Part shown: in pieces, positions 51,055 to 60,811 of the stretch
Layout of the letters: every line of letters begins with the position of its first letter
Numbering within the stretch: position 1 is the first letter of the stretch
NCBI RefSeq assembly: GCF_000010345.1
Contig: NC_009663.1
Span: forward strand, 1,860,001 to 1,924,000
Origin: Sulfurovum sp. NBC37-1
Lineage (GTDB): Bacteria; Campylobacterota; Campylobacteria; Campylobacterales; Sulfurovaceae
DNA: 64,000 bases
Direction: 5' to 3'
Made by a program: the position numbers and the translations under genes
Notes under the pieces: model-generated
Seen by the model: the letters and a program-made list of their open reading frames with translations, nothing else
Told to the model about the DNA's origin: nothing
Databases searched by the model: none

Positions 51055-54000
51055 ATGAAAACTTTTAATACATACTATGAAAACCATGAAACATTGCAAA
51101 CTTTTGTTGAGATACACAGCATACAGGACGCACCTTCCCTTTTAATCCAGGTATTTACCTCGGAAAACAATCCATCTTACATTCAAAAACTTCTCAATGA
51201 ACTGACTGCCTTCTTACCCCAGGCTGTCATTATCGGGAGCACTACAGATGGTGAGATAATGAATGGAAAAGTCTCTACACGCAAAACGGTATTGAGTTTC
51301 ACCCGGTTTGAACACACGCAGCTTAAAGCAGATGCAGCCATACATCAAAAAAATGGCTATTTTTCAGGTCAGGACCTGGCAAAATCATTAATCCGGGAAG
51401 ATACCAGACTGCTTATTGCCTTTGTAGATGGCCTTCACACCAATGGAGAAGCATTTCTAAGCGGTATTGATTCCGTTTCTGGTGACGTCATCGTCTCAGG
51501 AGGCCTGGCCGGAGACAATGGATCTCTTACAGAAACATACGTATTTACAAAAGACCATATCATTCAAAAAGGCGCAGTAGCAGTATCGTTCAGCAGTCAT
51601 TCCCTGATAATACACAATGCCTACAATTTTAACTGGTACACAATAGGGAAAGAACTGACGGTTACCCACGCTGCAGATAACCGTGTCTACACCATAAACA
51701 ACAAACCGGCTACTGAAATCTACAGTTACTATCTGGGTGAAGAGGTAGCAGCAGTACTGCCTTCCATAGGTATTGAGTTTCCTCTTATTACTGTACGTAA
51801 CGGTATCGAGGTTGCACGTACAATAGTATCTAAAGAAGATGACGGTTCCCTGGTATTTACCGGTAATTTGCACACAGGGGAGAAAGTACAGTTCGGATAC
51901 GGCAATACATTGGATCTGTTAACACATGCAGGAGATATATATCATCAACTGCAGAGAAAACCTTCCGAAGCAATTTTCATCTATTCCTGTGGGGCACGCA
52001 AACATATTATGCCAGATATGATTCACAAAGAGATAGAGCCGTTACAGGCCATAGCCCCCACTTCCGGATTTTTTACGTATGGCGAATTCTATACAGACAA
52101 AAGAAAAGAATTGTTAAATCAAACTATGACGATTGTTTCCCTGAGTGAAGAGGTTACCATATCAGAATCCAAAACACTTCCGTCATTGCATACTGACAGT
52201 AAATTTTCCATCATGGATGCACTCACAAATCTGTTGAACAGAACAAATCAGGAACGTATGGAAGAAGACTTAATTGCACTTGAAAAGTCGCAAGATGGTA
52301 TTTTGGTTCTTGAAAATGATACATTTCTTCAATGCAACCAAAAAATACTTGATATGTTCGGGTACAGTACCACAGAAAATTTTGTCAAGGCATATCCCCA
52401 TAAGCTTTTCCCGGGAAAACAGCCTGATGGTAGCTATTCATCAGTAAAAATGGAGAAAATGAAGGCACTGACAAAAAAAAATGGAAGCCATCAGTTTGAA
52501 TGTCTGAATGTAAAGCAAAACGGAGAACCTTTCTGGGTAAATATCATTCTTAGCTACCGTATGATTAACGAAAAAGAGATTTTCCATATGGTCTATCGGA
52601 ACGTTACCGATAAAAAGAATCAGGAAAATGAAAACAGTTTCATTACAAACCGTATGGAGTTGGCTCTTGCGGGAAGCAAAACTGCTGTTTTGGACTGGGA
52701 CTTTCGTGACAACAGTATGTATATTTCTCCCAGTTGGAAAGAGATGCTTGGATTTAGGGATGATGAACTGCCGAATGCTCCCTCAAGCTGGTTCAGACGT
52801 GCTCACACGGAGGACAAAAAAACTATTTTGGCCATGTTGAGAGAACATGAAAAAAATAAAATACGCTTTTTTGAAAGCAACCACCGCCTCAAACATAAAG
52901 ATGGCCATTGGGTCTGGGTTTTAGGTAGAGCACAAATACTCTTTGACGAAAACGGAAAAAAGGTTCGTATGATCGGTACGCATACCGATATCACTAAAGA
53001 AAAAGAATCACAGATCAAGTATTTTCAGCAGGTACAGATCATGGAACAAATCCATGACGGTATTGTCACTACAGACCTGGAGGGAAACGTAACCAGCTGG
53101 AACAAGGGTGCAGAAGAACTGTTCGGATACAGCCAGAGTGAAATAATAGGGAAACACATTTCTCTGATTTATCGCAAAAAAGATATTCCGGGCATCAAAG
53201 AGCGTATTCGTGCATCACTGGAAGAGACAGGTCTTTACCAAGGTGATTTGACCTTTATTACAAAATCCAAAAAAATCATACCGGTATCTCTGTCTCTTTC
53301 TTTATTGAAGGATGAGCACGGAAATGTAGCGGGAAGGATAGGTATAAACCAGGATATCACCCAACGTAAAAAAGATGAAAAATCTCTCCTGAAAGCCAAA
53401 CGAAAAGCAGAAGAATCAGCCAAATCAAAATCTGAATTCCTTGCCAATATGAGCCACGAGATCAGAACCCCGTTGAGTGCTATTTTAGGTTTTATCGATT
53501 TGCTTAAAAAAGAAAATATAGAAAAAAAAGCAAAAGAATATGTTGATATTATTGATACTTCCAGCAAAGGATTGCTGAAAATTATAGAAGATATTTTAGA
53601 TTTTTCAAAAATAGAAAGCGGAAAACTCGAAATTGACAAAATAGACTTTAGTCCCAAAATAGAATTCGAAACCATCATACATCTTTTTCTTGCAAAATGT
53701 GCGGAAAAAGACATTGCCTTAACGCTGATTCTGGATGAAAGTCTTCCGGAAACCATCCATACTGATCCGTTGAGAATAAAACAGATTATTTCCAACCTCC
53801 TGAGTAATGCAATTAAATTTACGGATCAAGGCAAAAAAATAACCGTTACCATCAACTACAAAAACGGCTTCTTGAATGTATCTGTTAAGGATGAGGGAAA
53901 AGGCATAGCCAAAGAAAAACTTTCTCACATATTTGAATCTTTTGCCCAGGAAGACAGTTCAACGACAAGAGAATACGGTGGAACCGGCCTGGGACTGACA

Positions 54001-54525
54001 ATATCTTACAGACTTGTCAAAATTTTGGGCGGAGAACTGCATGTCAAAAGTAAGGTAGGTGCCGGAAGCGAGTTTTATTTTTCCATTAAAGTTTCAGAAG
54101 GTAAAGATATTTTGAAAACAAAAGAGTCTATGGGAAAAATGACATTCGATAACAAAAAAGTTCTTTTGGTAGAAGATGTCAAGACCAATCAACTCTTTAT
54201 GTCTATCATATTGGAAGGATTGCATTTTGAAGTTGCTACGGCAGATAACGGTATAGAAGCAGTAGAGGCATTCAAGCAAAACAGCTATGATCTCATTTTG
54301 ATGGATGAGCATATGCCAAAAATGAACGGCATAGAGGCTACCAAACAGATTCTGGCCATAGAGGGTGAAAATAATTTGCCGCATACGCCGATCATTGCTT
54401 TAACTGCCAATGCCATCAAAGGCGACAGGGAGAGATTTTTAAAAGCCGGCATGGATGAGTATGTCACAAAACCCATCAATCAAAATATTTTTGTTAAAGT
54501 CTTAAGAAAAGTTTTGTTTGCATAG
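51055..54525 (+). CDS. FIST-PAS hybrid histidine kinase
   Basis: A 1156-residue soluble kinase with its sensors in the same chain. FIST_N (about 25-225; IIGSTTDGEIMNG, VSGGLAGDNG), FIST_C (about 230-365; IYSCGARKHI, TSGFFTYGEF, LLNQTMTIVSL), then three PAS domains (about 415-520, 535-650, 660-775), HisKA with His near 804 (ANMSHEIRTPLSAI), HATPase (LLSNAIKFT, DEGKGIA, GTGLGLTI) and a C-terminal receiver (about 1030-1150; VEDVKTN, phospho-acceptor Asp in LMDEHMPKMNG near 1083, VTKPIN). No membrane segment. It is the fused counterpart of the separate FIST and kinase genes at 24.5-27.4 kb. AT-rich like that operon. Confidence 0.9.
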   Translation: MKTFNTYYENHETLQTFVEIHSIQDAPSLLIQVFTSENNPSYIQKLLNELTAFLPQAVIIGSTTDGEIMNGKVSTRKTVLSFTRFEHTQLKADAAIHQKNGYFSGQDLAKSLIREDTRLLIAFVDGLHTNGEAFLSGIDSVSGDVIVSGGLAGDNGSLTETYVFTKDHIIQKGAVAVSFSSHSLIIHNAYNFNWYTIGKELTVTHAADNRVYTINNKPATEIYSYYLGEEVAAVLPSIGIEFPLITVRNGIEVARTIVSKEDDGSLVFTGNLHTGEKVQFGYGNTLDLLTHAGDIYHQLQRKPSEAIFIYSCGARKHIMPDMIHKEIEPLQAIAPTSGFFTYGEFYTDKRKELLNQTMTIVSLSEEVTISESKTLPSLHTDSKFSIMDALTNLLNRTNQERMEEDLIALEKSQDGILVLENDTFLQCNQKILDMFGYSTTENFVKAYPHKLFPGKQPDGSYSSVKMEKMKALTKKNGSHQFECLNVKQNGEPFWVNIILSYRMINEKEIFHMVYRNVTDKKNQENENSFITNRMELALAGSKTAVLDWDFRDNSMYISPSWKEMLGFRDDELPNAPSSWFRRAHTEDKKTILAMLREHEKNKIRFFESNHRLKHKDGHWVWVLGRAQILFDENGKKVRMIGTHTDITKEKESQIKYFQQVQIMEQIHDGIVTTDLEGNVTSWNKGAEELFGYSQSEIIGKHISLIYRKKDIPGIKERIRASLEETGLYQGDLTFITKSKKIIPVSLSLSLLKDEHGNVAGRIGINQDITQRKKDEKSLLKAKRKAEESAKSKSEFLANMSHEIRTPLSAILGFIDLLKKENIEKKAKEYVDIIDTSSKGLLKIIEDILDFSKIESGKLEIDKIDFSPKIEFETIIHLFLAKCAEKDIALTLILDESLPETIHTDPLRIKQIISNLLSNAIKFTDQGKKITVTINYKNGFLNVSVKDEGKGIAKEKLSHIFESFAQEDSSTTREYGGTGLGLTISYRLVKILGGELHVKSKVGAGSEFYFSIKVSEGKDILKTKESMGKMTFDNKKVLLVEDVKTNQLFMSIILEGLHFEVATADNGIEAVEAFKQNSYDLILMDEHMPKMNGIEATKQILAIEGENNLPHTPIIALTANAIKGDRERFLKAGMDEYVTKPINQNIFVKVLRKVLFA

Positions 54526-54559
54526 GTATTAAAATTCAGATTATAAGGCAGAAATTATT

Positions 54560-56338
54560 CTACTCTATTTGCTCCATATGCTTCGCAAATGCATCCGGTT
54601 TAATGAATCCTGTCAGGGTCTTTTCCGGCAGGTAATTGTTCTTTTTGTCAAAGAAGATGATGTTGGGCGTACCAAAAAGTTCGAACTTCTTCAAAAGTGC
54701 TTTGTCATCTTCGGTATTGTCCGTCAGGTCTATCTTGATAAAGGTGAACTTTTTCAATGCTTCCTGCACTTTGGGATCAGGGAAGGTGATTTCTTCAAGT
54801 TCGGTACATGCCGTACAGGAATCTTTTCCGAAATCGACCACCACCGGCTTGTCCGAAGCCACTACCTCTTTGAGGAGACGGTCGATGCTGTAACCTCGAT
54901 GGCTGGACTTGTCTTCTTTGACTGCTACCATCGCTGTTCCGCCACCCGAAGTGAATTTCTCAAACGGTCTCAACATCGAATCGGCACCACTGATGGCACC
55001 GACAAAAAGAGAAGCACCGTACAGCATGAAAACAACTGCAAGCAACTGTACCAGTTTCTTCATCCCTTTCTTGGTGCTGCTCGGGTCGAACACACCCATA
55101 TAGAGCGCCGAACCTATAAAGAGCAGTGACCAGAGTATCAGGGTAACGCTGTCAGGAAGTATGCGCGAGAGCATAAAGATACCCAGTCCGAGCATCATTA
55201 CACCAAACACCTGCGACACAACCGTCATCCATCCGCCGGGCTTCGGCATGAACTTGCCTGCACCGATACCCACAAGCAGTAACGGCATGCCCATTCCCAT
55301 ACTCATGATGAAAAGTGCTGTTCCGCCCAGTAGGGCATCACCCGTATGGGAAATGAAGAGTACAGCCCCGCCCAGCGGCGGTGCAACGCACGGTCCGACA
55401 ATGAGCGCAGAGAGAAGACCCATGACCGCCGTACCGACAATACCGCCCTTCTGTCCGGCTTCATCACTTACTGAAGAGAGTTTGGACTGCCAGGAAGCCG
55501 GGAGACCTATCTCATAGTAACCAAAGAGTGAGAACGCCAGAGCAACGAACATCAAAGCGAAAATAGTCAGGACCCATGGGTTCTGCATGGCCGTCTGTAT
55601 GTCCGCCCCCAAAAGTCCGGCGATCACTCCGACAACCGTGTAGGTCAATGCCATAGCGACCACATAGACGAGCGAGGTGAAGAAGGCTTTCCCCACACTC
55701 GGTTTTTCATTCCCCGACTGGGAGACAATAATGGAGGAAAGTATCGGAATCATTGGGAAAACACAGGGAGTCAGGGCCAGCAGCAAACCGAATATAAAGA
55801 AGAGGATAATAATAAAAAGTGAACTCTCACTTCCAAGAACATCAGCGATCTTGGCAGTGTTCCCCTCCTGTGTCAATGAAGAGATCTTGTCAAAGAATCC
55901 AGCTTTGGCACCTTTGAAAGTGAAAGATTTTCTGAATGGCTGATAACAGATACCTTTGTCAGAACACCCGACAACCTCGATCTCGAGGGTATAGTCGCCT
56001 TTAACCTTCCGGGTGATCTCTTTTACCGGGATATTAACGACAAGTTCTTTTTCATAGACCATGTCACCGTCGAACTCATGTGCGGGAGGAAGAGCAGGTT
56101 TCAGGTCTATCTTTGTAGGAGAAACGATGCGGTACTTCAGGTCATCCTTATAGATATGTATCTTGTCAGCGAGTGTGATCTTTGTTTCGATCACATTGTC
56201 TTTTTGTACCGCAGAGATATGAAACGCCTCTTCTGGCTGTAAAAACTTGTTTTTCTTCAGTGCCGAACTGAAACCGCCAAATACCAAACCACTAAAAAGT
56301 ACACTCAATATAAGTAACTTTTTGATCAAATTCTGCAT
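54560..56338 (-). CDS. dsbD: Thiol:disulfide interchange protein DsbD
   Basis: Carries reducing power from cytosolic thioredoxin to the periplasm. About 592 residues: signal peptide, N-terminal alpha domain with C125/C131, an eight-span membrane domain with the redox Cys pair C192 (LTPCVFPM) and C317 (VGPCVAPP), and a C-terminal thioredoxin domain with C508-T-A-C511. The frame is open from 56353, but ATG at 56338 fits the AGAGAG ribosome site better. Complete and with all six cysteines. It should support cytochrome c maturation and the thioredoxin fusions of this window. Confidence 0.95.
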   Translation of the reverse strand: MQNLIKKLLILSVLFSGLVFGGFSSALKKNKFLQPEEAFHISAVQKDNVIETKITLADKIHIYKDDLKYRIVSPTKIDLKPALPPAHEFDGDMVYEKELVVNIPVKEITRKVKGDYTLEIEVVGCSDKGICYQPFRKSFTFKGAKAGFFDKISSLTQEGNTAKIADVLGSESSLFIIILFFIFGLLLALTPCVFPMIPILSSIIVSQSGNEKPSVGKAFFTSLVYVVAMALTYTVVGVIAGLLGADIQTAMQNPWVLTIFALMFVALAFSLFGYYEIGLPASWQSKLSSVSDEAGQKGGIVGTAVMGLLSALIVGPCVAPPLGGAVLFISHTGDALLGGTALFIMSMGMGMPLLLVGIGAGKFMPKPGGWMTVVSQVFGVMMLGLGIFMLSRILPDSVTLILWSLLFIGSALYMGVFDPSSTKKGMKKLVQLLAVVFMLYGASLFVGAISGADSMLRPFEKFTSGGGTAMVAVKEDKSSHRGYSIDRLLKEVVASDKPVVVDFGKDSCTACTELEEITFPDPKVQEALKKFTFIKIDLTDNTEDDKALLKKFELFGTPNIIFFDKKNNYLPEKTLTGFIKPDAFAKHMEQIE

Positions 56339-56467
56339 TTTCTCTCTTTTCATAGTAAACTTTTATAGTATTCTATTGTACTATTTGTGTATATGCTGTG
56401 TAATGTCAGCTATTTGTGGCGTTATAATAGCAAAAATGGATTAATCATTTATCAATAAGAGGACAAA

Positions 56468-58402
56468 ATGGCCAATCATCTCAAGAACGAACACTCTCCC
56501 TATCTTCAACAACATGCCGACAATCCTGTAGACTGGTATCCCTGGGGCGAAGAGGCTTTCAAAAAAGCACATGATGAGCATAAGCCCATCTTTCTCTCTA
56601 TAGGATACAGTTCCTGCCACTGGTGTCATGTAATGGAACACGAATCGTTCCAGGATGAAAAGACTGCGAAGATCCTGAACAAATACTTCGTCTCCATCAA
56701 GGTTGACCGTGAAGAACGCCCCGACATTGACAAACATTTCCAGAGTGTCTATCAGCTGATGAACGGCCGTCCCGGCGGATGGCCTACCTCCATTTTCCTG
56801 ACTGAAGAGCTGAAGCCTTTTTACTCCGCCACCTACATTCCCGATGAACCCAAGTACGGCATGATGAGCTTTTCATCTCTGCTTGAAGTCATCGCCGACA
56901 AATACAAAAATGAGAAACAGGTGCTCGTCAAGGAAGCGGACAAGATACTCAAGCACCTCAACCCCAAAGAGGACAGCATACAGGCGACCAAACTTGACGA
57001 AAGTATCATGGCCAGGGTACTCAAGCAGGCAGAACAGCTCTTTGACAGCAAAGAGGGAGGCTTCAACAAAGCACCCAAGTTCCCACAGGCTTCTATGCTT
57101 GAACTTCTGCTGGACCTCTACCGCATTACGGCAGAAAAGGAAGCACTCAATATGGCTGCATTCTCCCTCTCTTCCATGGCAAGAGGCGGACTGCGTGACC
57201 TGGTCGACGGCGGTTTCTGCCGCTACTCCACCGACAACGAGTGGCTGGTACCCCACTTTGAGAAAATGACCTACGACAATGCGCTGCTTGCCTCTGTCTA
57301 TCTGCAAGCCTATCACGTCACACATAATGATTTTTATAAAGATGTCGCCTTTGAGACCATTGATTTCATGCTCAAAAAAATGAGCGAGAATGATCTTTTC
57401 TACTCCGCTTCCGATGCCGATACCGAGGGACAGGAAGGGAAATATTTTGTCTATACTTACGAAAAGGCACTCAAGTCATTCTCCAAAGCGGGCATCCCCG
57501 AAAAGGCCCAGTCCAAACTGGCCAAAGCACTGCATATCACACCGGAAGGAAACTTTGAGGGCAAAAATATCGTCAGAGTGGATGACCCTGCGAAGATCAA
57601 CATTCCCTATTATAAAGAAGCCATAGAGGCTTTGCGAAAAAGAAGGGATGAAAAACGTGTCTACCCTTTCATCGATACCAAAGTGATCGTCTCGTGGAAT
57701 GCGATGATGATCAGTACTCTTTTCAGAGCGGGAAGAGTGGAAAAGAAGTACCTAAAACAGGCAAAAAGATCTCTGGAGAAACTGCTCGATACTATGTACA
57801 TCAATTCACAGCTCTTTCACTCGACACTGATAGGCAAAGAGCCGAAGATTCAGGCATTTCTCGAAGATTATGCCTATCTGGGAGAAACACTTATCGAAGC
57901 CTATGAAAGCACACTGGACGAAAGCTACCTTGTACTTGCGACACGGCTGGCGAACAATGCCATCGAAAAGTATTATCAGCACGGAAAATGGAAATTCTCC
58001 AGAGGCGAGTTCGAGACAGACGCCGACATTTACGATAGCTCCTATCCCTCTTCCGTTGCCACGATGATTTCCGTACTTCATTCTCTCTCATCCCTGGTCG
58101 ATACGGTATACAAGAAATTCGTTTTCAAAACACTCGAGATCTATTCCTACGACATCATGAGACAGCCAATCTCCACCCCAAAAACGAGCCTGATGGCCAT
58201 CCGTTACCTCAAGGACGACATCATCATCAAAGCACAGACCGATGCACTACTGCCGCATATTTCACAACTTGATGAGATCACCTACCCTTTCACCTTTTTC
58301 AAGAACGATACCAACAACGGTTTTATGCTCTGCAACTCCAACAGCTGTTTCGGACATGAGAAGGACTTTGAAAGTATCGTCAAGTTCTTAGAGAAGAGAT
58401 GA
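56468..58402 (+). CDS. YyaL-type thioredoxin-domain protein (DUF255/glycosidase-like)
   Basis: A 644-residue cytosolic protein of the YyaL/spermatogenesis-associated protein 20 family. N-terminal thioredoxin-like domain (about 1-165) with C50-H-W-C53-H and [10 protein letters not shown], followed by an alpha/alpha-barrel like that of N-acylglucosamine epimerases (about 180-640; [49 protein letters not shown]). The activity of the family is unproven. It overlaps apbE by 4 bases (ATGA) and may be co-transcribed with it. Confidence 0.9.
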   Translation: MANHLKNEHSPYLQQHADNPVDWYPWGEEAFKKAHDEHKPIFLSIGYSSCHWCHVMEHESFQDEKTAKILNKYFVSIKVDREERPDIDKHFQSVYQLMNGRPGGWPTSIFLTEELKPFYSATYIPDEPKYGMMSFSSLLEVIADKYKNEKQVLVKEADKILKHLNPKEDSIQATKLDESIMARVLKQAEQLFDSKEGGFNKAPKFPQASMLELLLDLYRITAEKEALNMAAFSLSSMARGGLRDLVDGGFCRYSTDNEWLVPHFEKMTYDNALLASVYLQAYHVTHNDFYKDVAFETIDFMLKKMSENDLFYSASDADTEGQEGKYFVYTYEKALKSFSKAGIPEKAQSKLAKALHITPEGNFEGKNIVRVDDPAKINIPYYKEAIEALRKRRDEKRVYPFIDTKVIVSWNAMMISTLFRAGRVEKKYLKQAKRSLEKLLDTMYINSQLFHSTLIGKEPKIQAFLEDYAYLGETLIEAYESTLDESYLVLATRLANNAIEKYYQHGKWKFSRGEFETDADIYDSSYPSSVATMISVLHSLSSLVDTVYKKFVFKTLEIYSYDIMRQPISTPKTSLMAIRYLKDDIIIKAQTDALLPHISQLDEITYPFTFFKNDTNNGFMLCNSNSCFGHEKDFESIVKFLEKR

Positions 58403-59331
58403 TACGTACGCTTCTTCTATTCCTCCTTCCGCTTTTCCTTTTTGCGGAGAAACCCATGCTCACACGCATGCAGATGCTTATGGGTACCTATGCGACCATC
58501 ACCCTTCCCAAAAACAGCAACCGGGAGATCAGTAAAACATTCGAACTGATCGGAGAAATAGAACATTCACTCTCGACCTATGACCACACAGCCATGCTCT
58601 ATCAGTTGAATGTAACACACAAAGTTCCCTATGATAGCTATCTTGCAGAGGCACTGAGGCTTTCAAAACATTATTACAGAGATACTGACGGGTACTTCGA
58701 TGTAACTATCGGCTCCATTTCCAAAAATCTCTATCATTTCGGCGAGGAAAAACCATTATCACCCGACAAAAAAGCACTGAAGAACGCTCCTCTGAATATC
58801 GATGGTGTTCATATAGATCAAGCATTCATCACTACAGATAAAAACATTACCCTCGACCTTGGGGGTATAGGGAAAGGATATGCAGTCGACAAAGCTGCTG
58901 CATATTTGTCTGAAAGAAATATCACGGACGGCATCGTGGCACTCAGCGGTGACATACGCTGTATTGGTACCTGCAAGATATACTTGCAATCCCCTTTCAC
59001 TGAAGAAACATTTGCAAAGGTGACCTCCAAAGTACCTGACCTCTCCGTTTCAACCAGTGGTACCTACCGGCGATATGCGACAAAAAAGAGTGAACACCAC
59101 CTCATCGACCCCAAAACCGCTTCGCAGGGGAAGGCTTTTGTCTCCGTTTCGCTCTTTACCAGAACCTATAATACTAAGATTGATGCCTATGCTACCGCCG
59201 TCTCTGTCATGCCAAAAGCCAAAGCCTTACAGTTTTTGAAAGAACACAATGAAATTGGATATGTGCTGATAGAGCCTGACGGGAATGTGATTTCTGGGAA
59301 TCTGGAAACATTGTTGGACATAAAAATGTAG
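58399..59331 (+). CDS. apbE: FAD:protein FMN transferase
   Basis: Exported enzyme of 310 residues (signal peptide 1-16) that attaches FMN covalently to threonine of periplasmic FMN-binding domains. Motifs: [44 protein letters not shown] and the Mg site in [12 protein letters not shown]. The TAG stop is the first three bases of palindromic repeat copy 4. It faces an operon that encodes an FMN-binding protein with a flavinylation motif (T153), its probable target. Confidence 0.93.
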   Translation: MIRTLLLFLLPLFLFAEKPMLTRMQMLMGTYATITLPKNSNREISKTFELIGEIEHSLSTYDHTAMLYQLNVTHKVPYDSYLAEALRLSKHYYRDTDGYFDVTIGSISKNLYHFGEEKPLSPDKKALKNAPLNIDGVHIDQAFITTDKNITLDLGGIGKGYAVDKAAAYLSERNITDGIVALSGDIRCIGTCKIYLQSPFTEETFAKVTSKVPDLSVSTSGTYRRYATKKSEHHLIDPKTASQGKAFVSVSLFTRTYNTKIDAYATAVSVMPKAKALQFLKEHNEIGYVLIEPDGNVISGNLETLLDIKM

Positions 59332-59353
59332 GGTGCGTGGTTACGCACCTTAC
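59328..59353. repeat. Palindromic (REP-like) element, copy 4
   Basis: GGTGCGT (59332-59338) and ACGCACC (59343-59349) pair around GGTT; the edges are GTAG on the left and TTAC on the right. It lies exactly between convergent genes and gives both their stop codons: TAG of apbE (59329-59331) and TAA of the opposite gene (complement of 59350-59352). The hairpin may serve as a bidirectional terminator. Confidence 0.8.
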
Positions 59354-59793
59354 AATGAAGCCGCCACCATCCCAAGCAACACCAAAAACACCCCGATAAA
59401 AAATGTCATCGTAAACAGTTTGATCCATCCTGACGCCAGCAGGCCAAAAGCGATGGCGCCATAGGAGAGAATATTCAAAAGCGCGAAAATGAACAGAACC
59501 ATTGCTACGGCCAATGACACTTTCTGGGAGATCTTCGTACTGAAAAGCATAAAGTGCGCCACAACAAAAATGAGCATGCCTATGGCAAAGAGATGGGGTG
59601 TTGCCACCTCTACCAGGTTATGCATACTTTTTGGCTCCGGTGTACCGATCACTTTTTGCAGAGCAGCATCAAGCTGTTCAACACTGTTCAATCCCTGCGA
59701 GAGCAGAAAGAGCCATACACCCGTAGCGAGTATCGCTACCGTATAGAGCAGCAGATAGGCAATGGGAATATTGAAGTAGATGAGCTTTTTCAT
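59350..59793 (-). CDS. Inner-membrane protein of the flavin electron-transfer operon (second)
   Basis: A 147-residue membrane protein with four hydrophobic spans (about 5-30, 67-87, 92-115, 120-145) and a periplasmic loop. HLFAIGMLIFVVAHFMLFS contains two histidines at a helix spacing that could bind haem b. ATG at 59793 overlaps the stop of the upstream gene by 4 bases (ATGA); the frame is open to 59850. I do not recognise a named family. Context: last gene of the porin/FMN-binding operon, so a role in passing electrons to the flavoprotein is inferred. Confidence 0.65.
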   Translation of the reverse strand: MKKLIYFNIPIAYLLLYTVAILATGVWLFLLSQGLNSVEQLDAALQKVIGTPEPKSMHNLVEVATPHLFAIGMLIFVVAHFMLFSTKISQKVSLAVAMVLFIFALLNILSYGAIAFGLLASGWIKLFTMTFFIGVFLVLLGMVAASL

Positions 59794-60263
59794 CGGAACT
59801 TCAAACGTGGAAAAATAGAGAAGCAGACCAGCAATGCAAAAAGATGCCAAAGCAGGAAGGCTCCCGCCCAGACCACAGCAAAGGCTTCAGAGAAGAAGTA
59901 GGCCCCCAGCAGAGAGAGTGGTGCCGACAGGCCCAGTATGAACAGGGCATGCAGGATCCACTTCATCGTTTTCGTTCTGTCATGCAAACGGATGTAGATA
60001 GCGGATAGTATGACCAGAACAAAGACGGTCGTGAAAAGGTCAATGTGCACCTGAAGCAGCAGTGAATCTATCAGAATAGGTTCTTCAAAAGTCTCTTCAT
60101 TCCCGAACAGTGTGTTATGGACCGCTGTCATGTCGGAGCCTATCACATAAGAGTGAAGCACGATATCGAGTCCAAGATAGAGAAGTATCGCAACCAGTAC
60201 CCCGCCCATCAGGTAGGCCAGCAGTTGCGAATGTGCGAGATCTTTTGTTATGAGAAATTTCAT
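59790..60263 (-). CDS. Inner-membrane protein of the flavin electron-transfer operon (first)
   Basis: A 157-residue membrane protein with four spans (about 14-36, 68-90, 100-122, 125-150) and a periplasmic loop (38-66). LLLQVHIDLFTTVFV, ILHALFILG and LLWHLFALL carry histidines inside spans that might bind haem. It begins 4 bases after the FMN-binding gene and is coupled to the next gene. Together the two small membrane proteins could form a haem-bearing membrane complex that reduces the periplasmic flavin; this is inference from context. Confidence 0.65.
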   Translation of the reverse strand: MKFLITKDLAHSQLLAYLMGGVLVAILLYLGLDIVLHSYVIGSDMTAVHNTLFGNEETFEEPILIDSLLLQVHIDLFTTVFVLVILSAIYIRLHDRTKTMKWILHALFILGLSAPLSLLGAYFFSEAFAVVWAGAFLLWHLFALLVCFSIFPRLKFR

Positions 60264-60267
60264 AGGC

Positions 60268-60798
60268 TCATTTCCTAATAGCTATCTCAAGCAAAGCCCT
60301 TGCGATCCGTGCACCATCAGAGATATTGCGTGCAGAAAGCGTTGCACCGCTGATGGTCGGAATATCCTTCCCCATCTTGAGCGGCGTATTGCGGCCTTTG
60401 TCTTTGAACTGTCCCATCCATATTTCGTTCGGGATATACTCCGGAGGCTCGCCGAATGCCATGATCTCAGAAAATTTCAATGTACCAGCGGGGGTAAATC
60501 CGTACAGTACCGTTGCCATCTTCGTTCTGACCTTCCGACTGATGAGAACGCCGTATCCGACTGTTTTACTTCCACTTTTAAAGACGTAGTAGCGATAAAC
60601 CTTCGTATCCACCTTCGCCCTAGCACGCGCCTGAACCTTACGATGCTGTTCTTTCGTCAAAATGAGTCGTTTTGTCTCGATGTCACTGACAGCATCGAAC
60701 GAAGTCTTGACCACCTTTTCCACTTTGACATTCGTTTTGGCATAAACAGTTTGCGAGAGAAATATGCCAAGCAATAGAGTTGCAACGATCTTTTTCAT
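60268..60798 (-). CDS. Periplasmic FMN-binding domain protein
   Basis: A 176-residue exported protein (signal peptide MKKIVATLLLGIFLSQTVYA) with an FMN_bind domain as in NqrC/RnfG. The flavinylation motif D145-IPTI-SGAT153-LSA is complete, T153 being the residue expected to receive FMN from ApbE. VGYGVLISRKV and FTPAGTLKFSEI match the domain core. The frame extends to 60846; ATG at 60798 gives the signal peptide. It is soluble and periplasmic, unlike NqrC, so it may act as a diffusible or loosely bound electron carrier. Confidence 0.88.
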   Translation of the reverse strand: MKKIVATLLLGIFLSQTVYAKTNVKVEKVVKTSFDAVSDIETKRLILTKEQHRKVQARARAKVDTKVYRYYVFKSGSKTVGYGVLISRKVRTKMATVLYGFTPAGTLKFSEIMAFGEPPEYIPNEIWMGQFKDKGRNTPLKMGKDIPTISGATLSARNISDGARIARALLEIAIRK

Positions 60799-60811
60799 AA
60801 TACTTCCCTTC

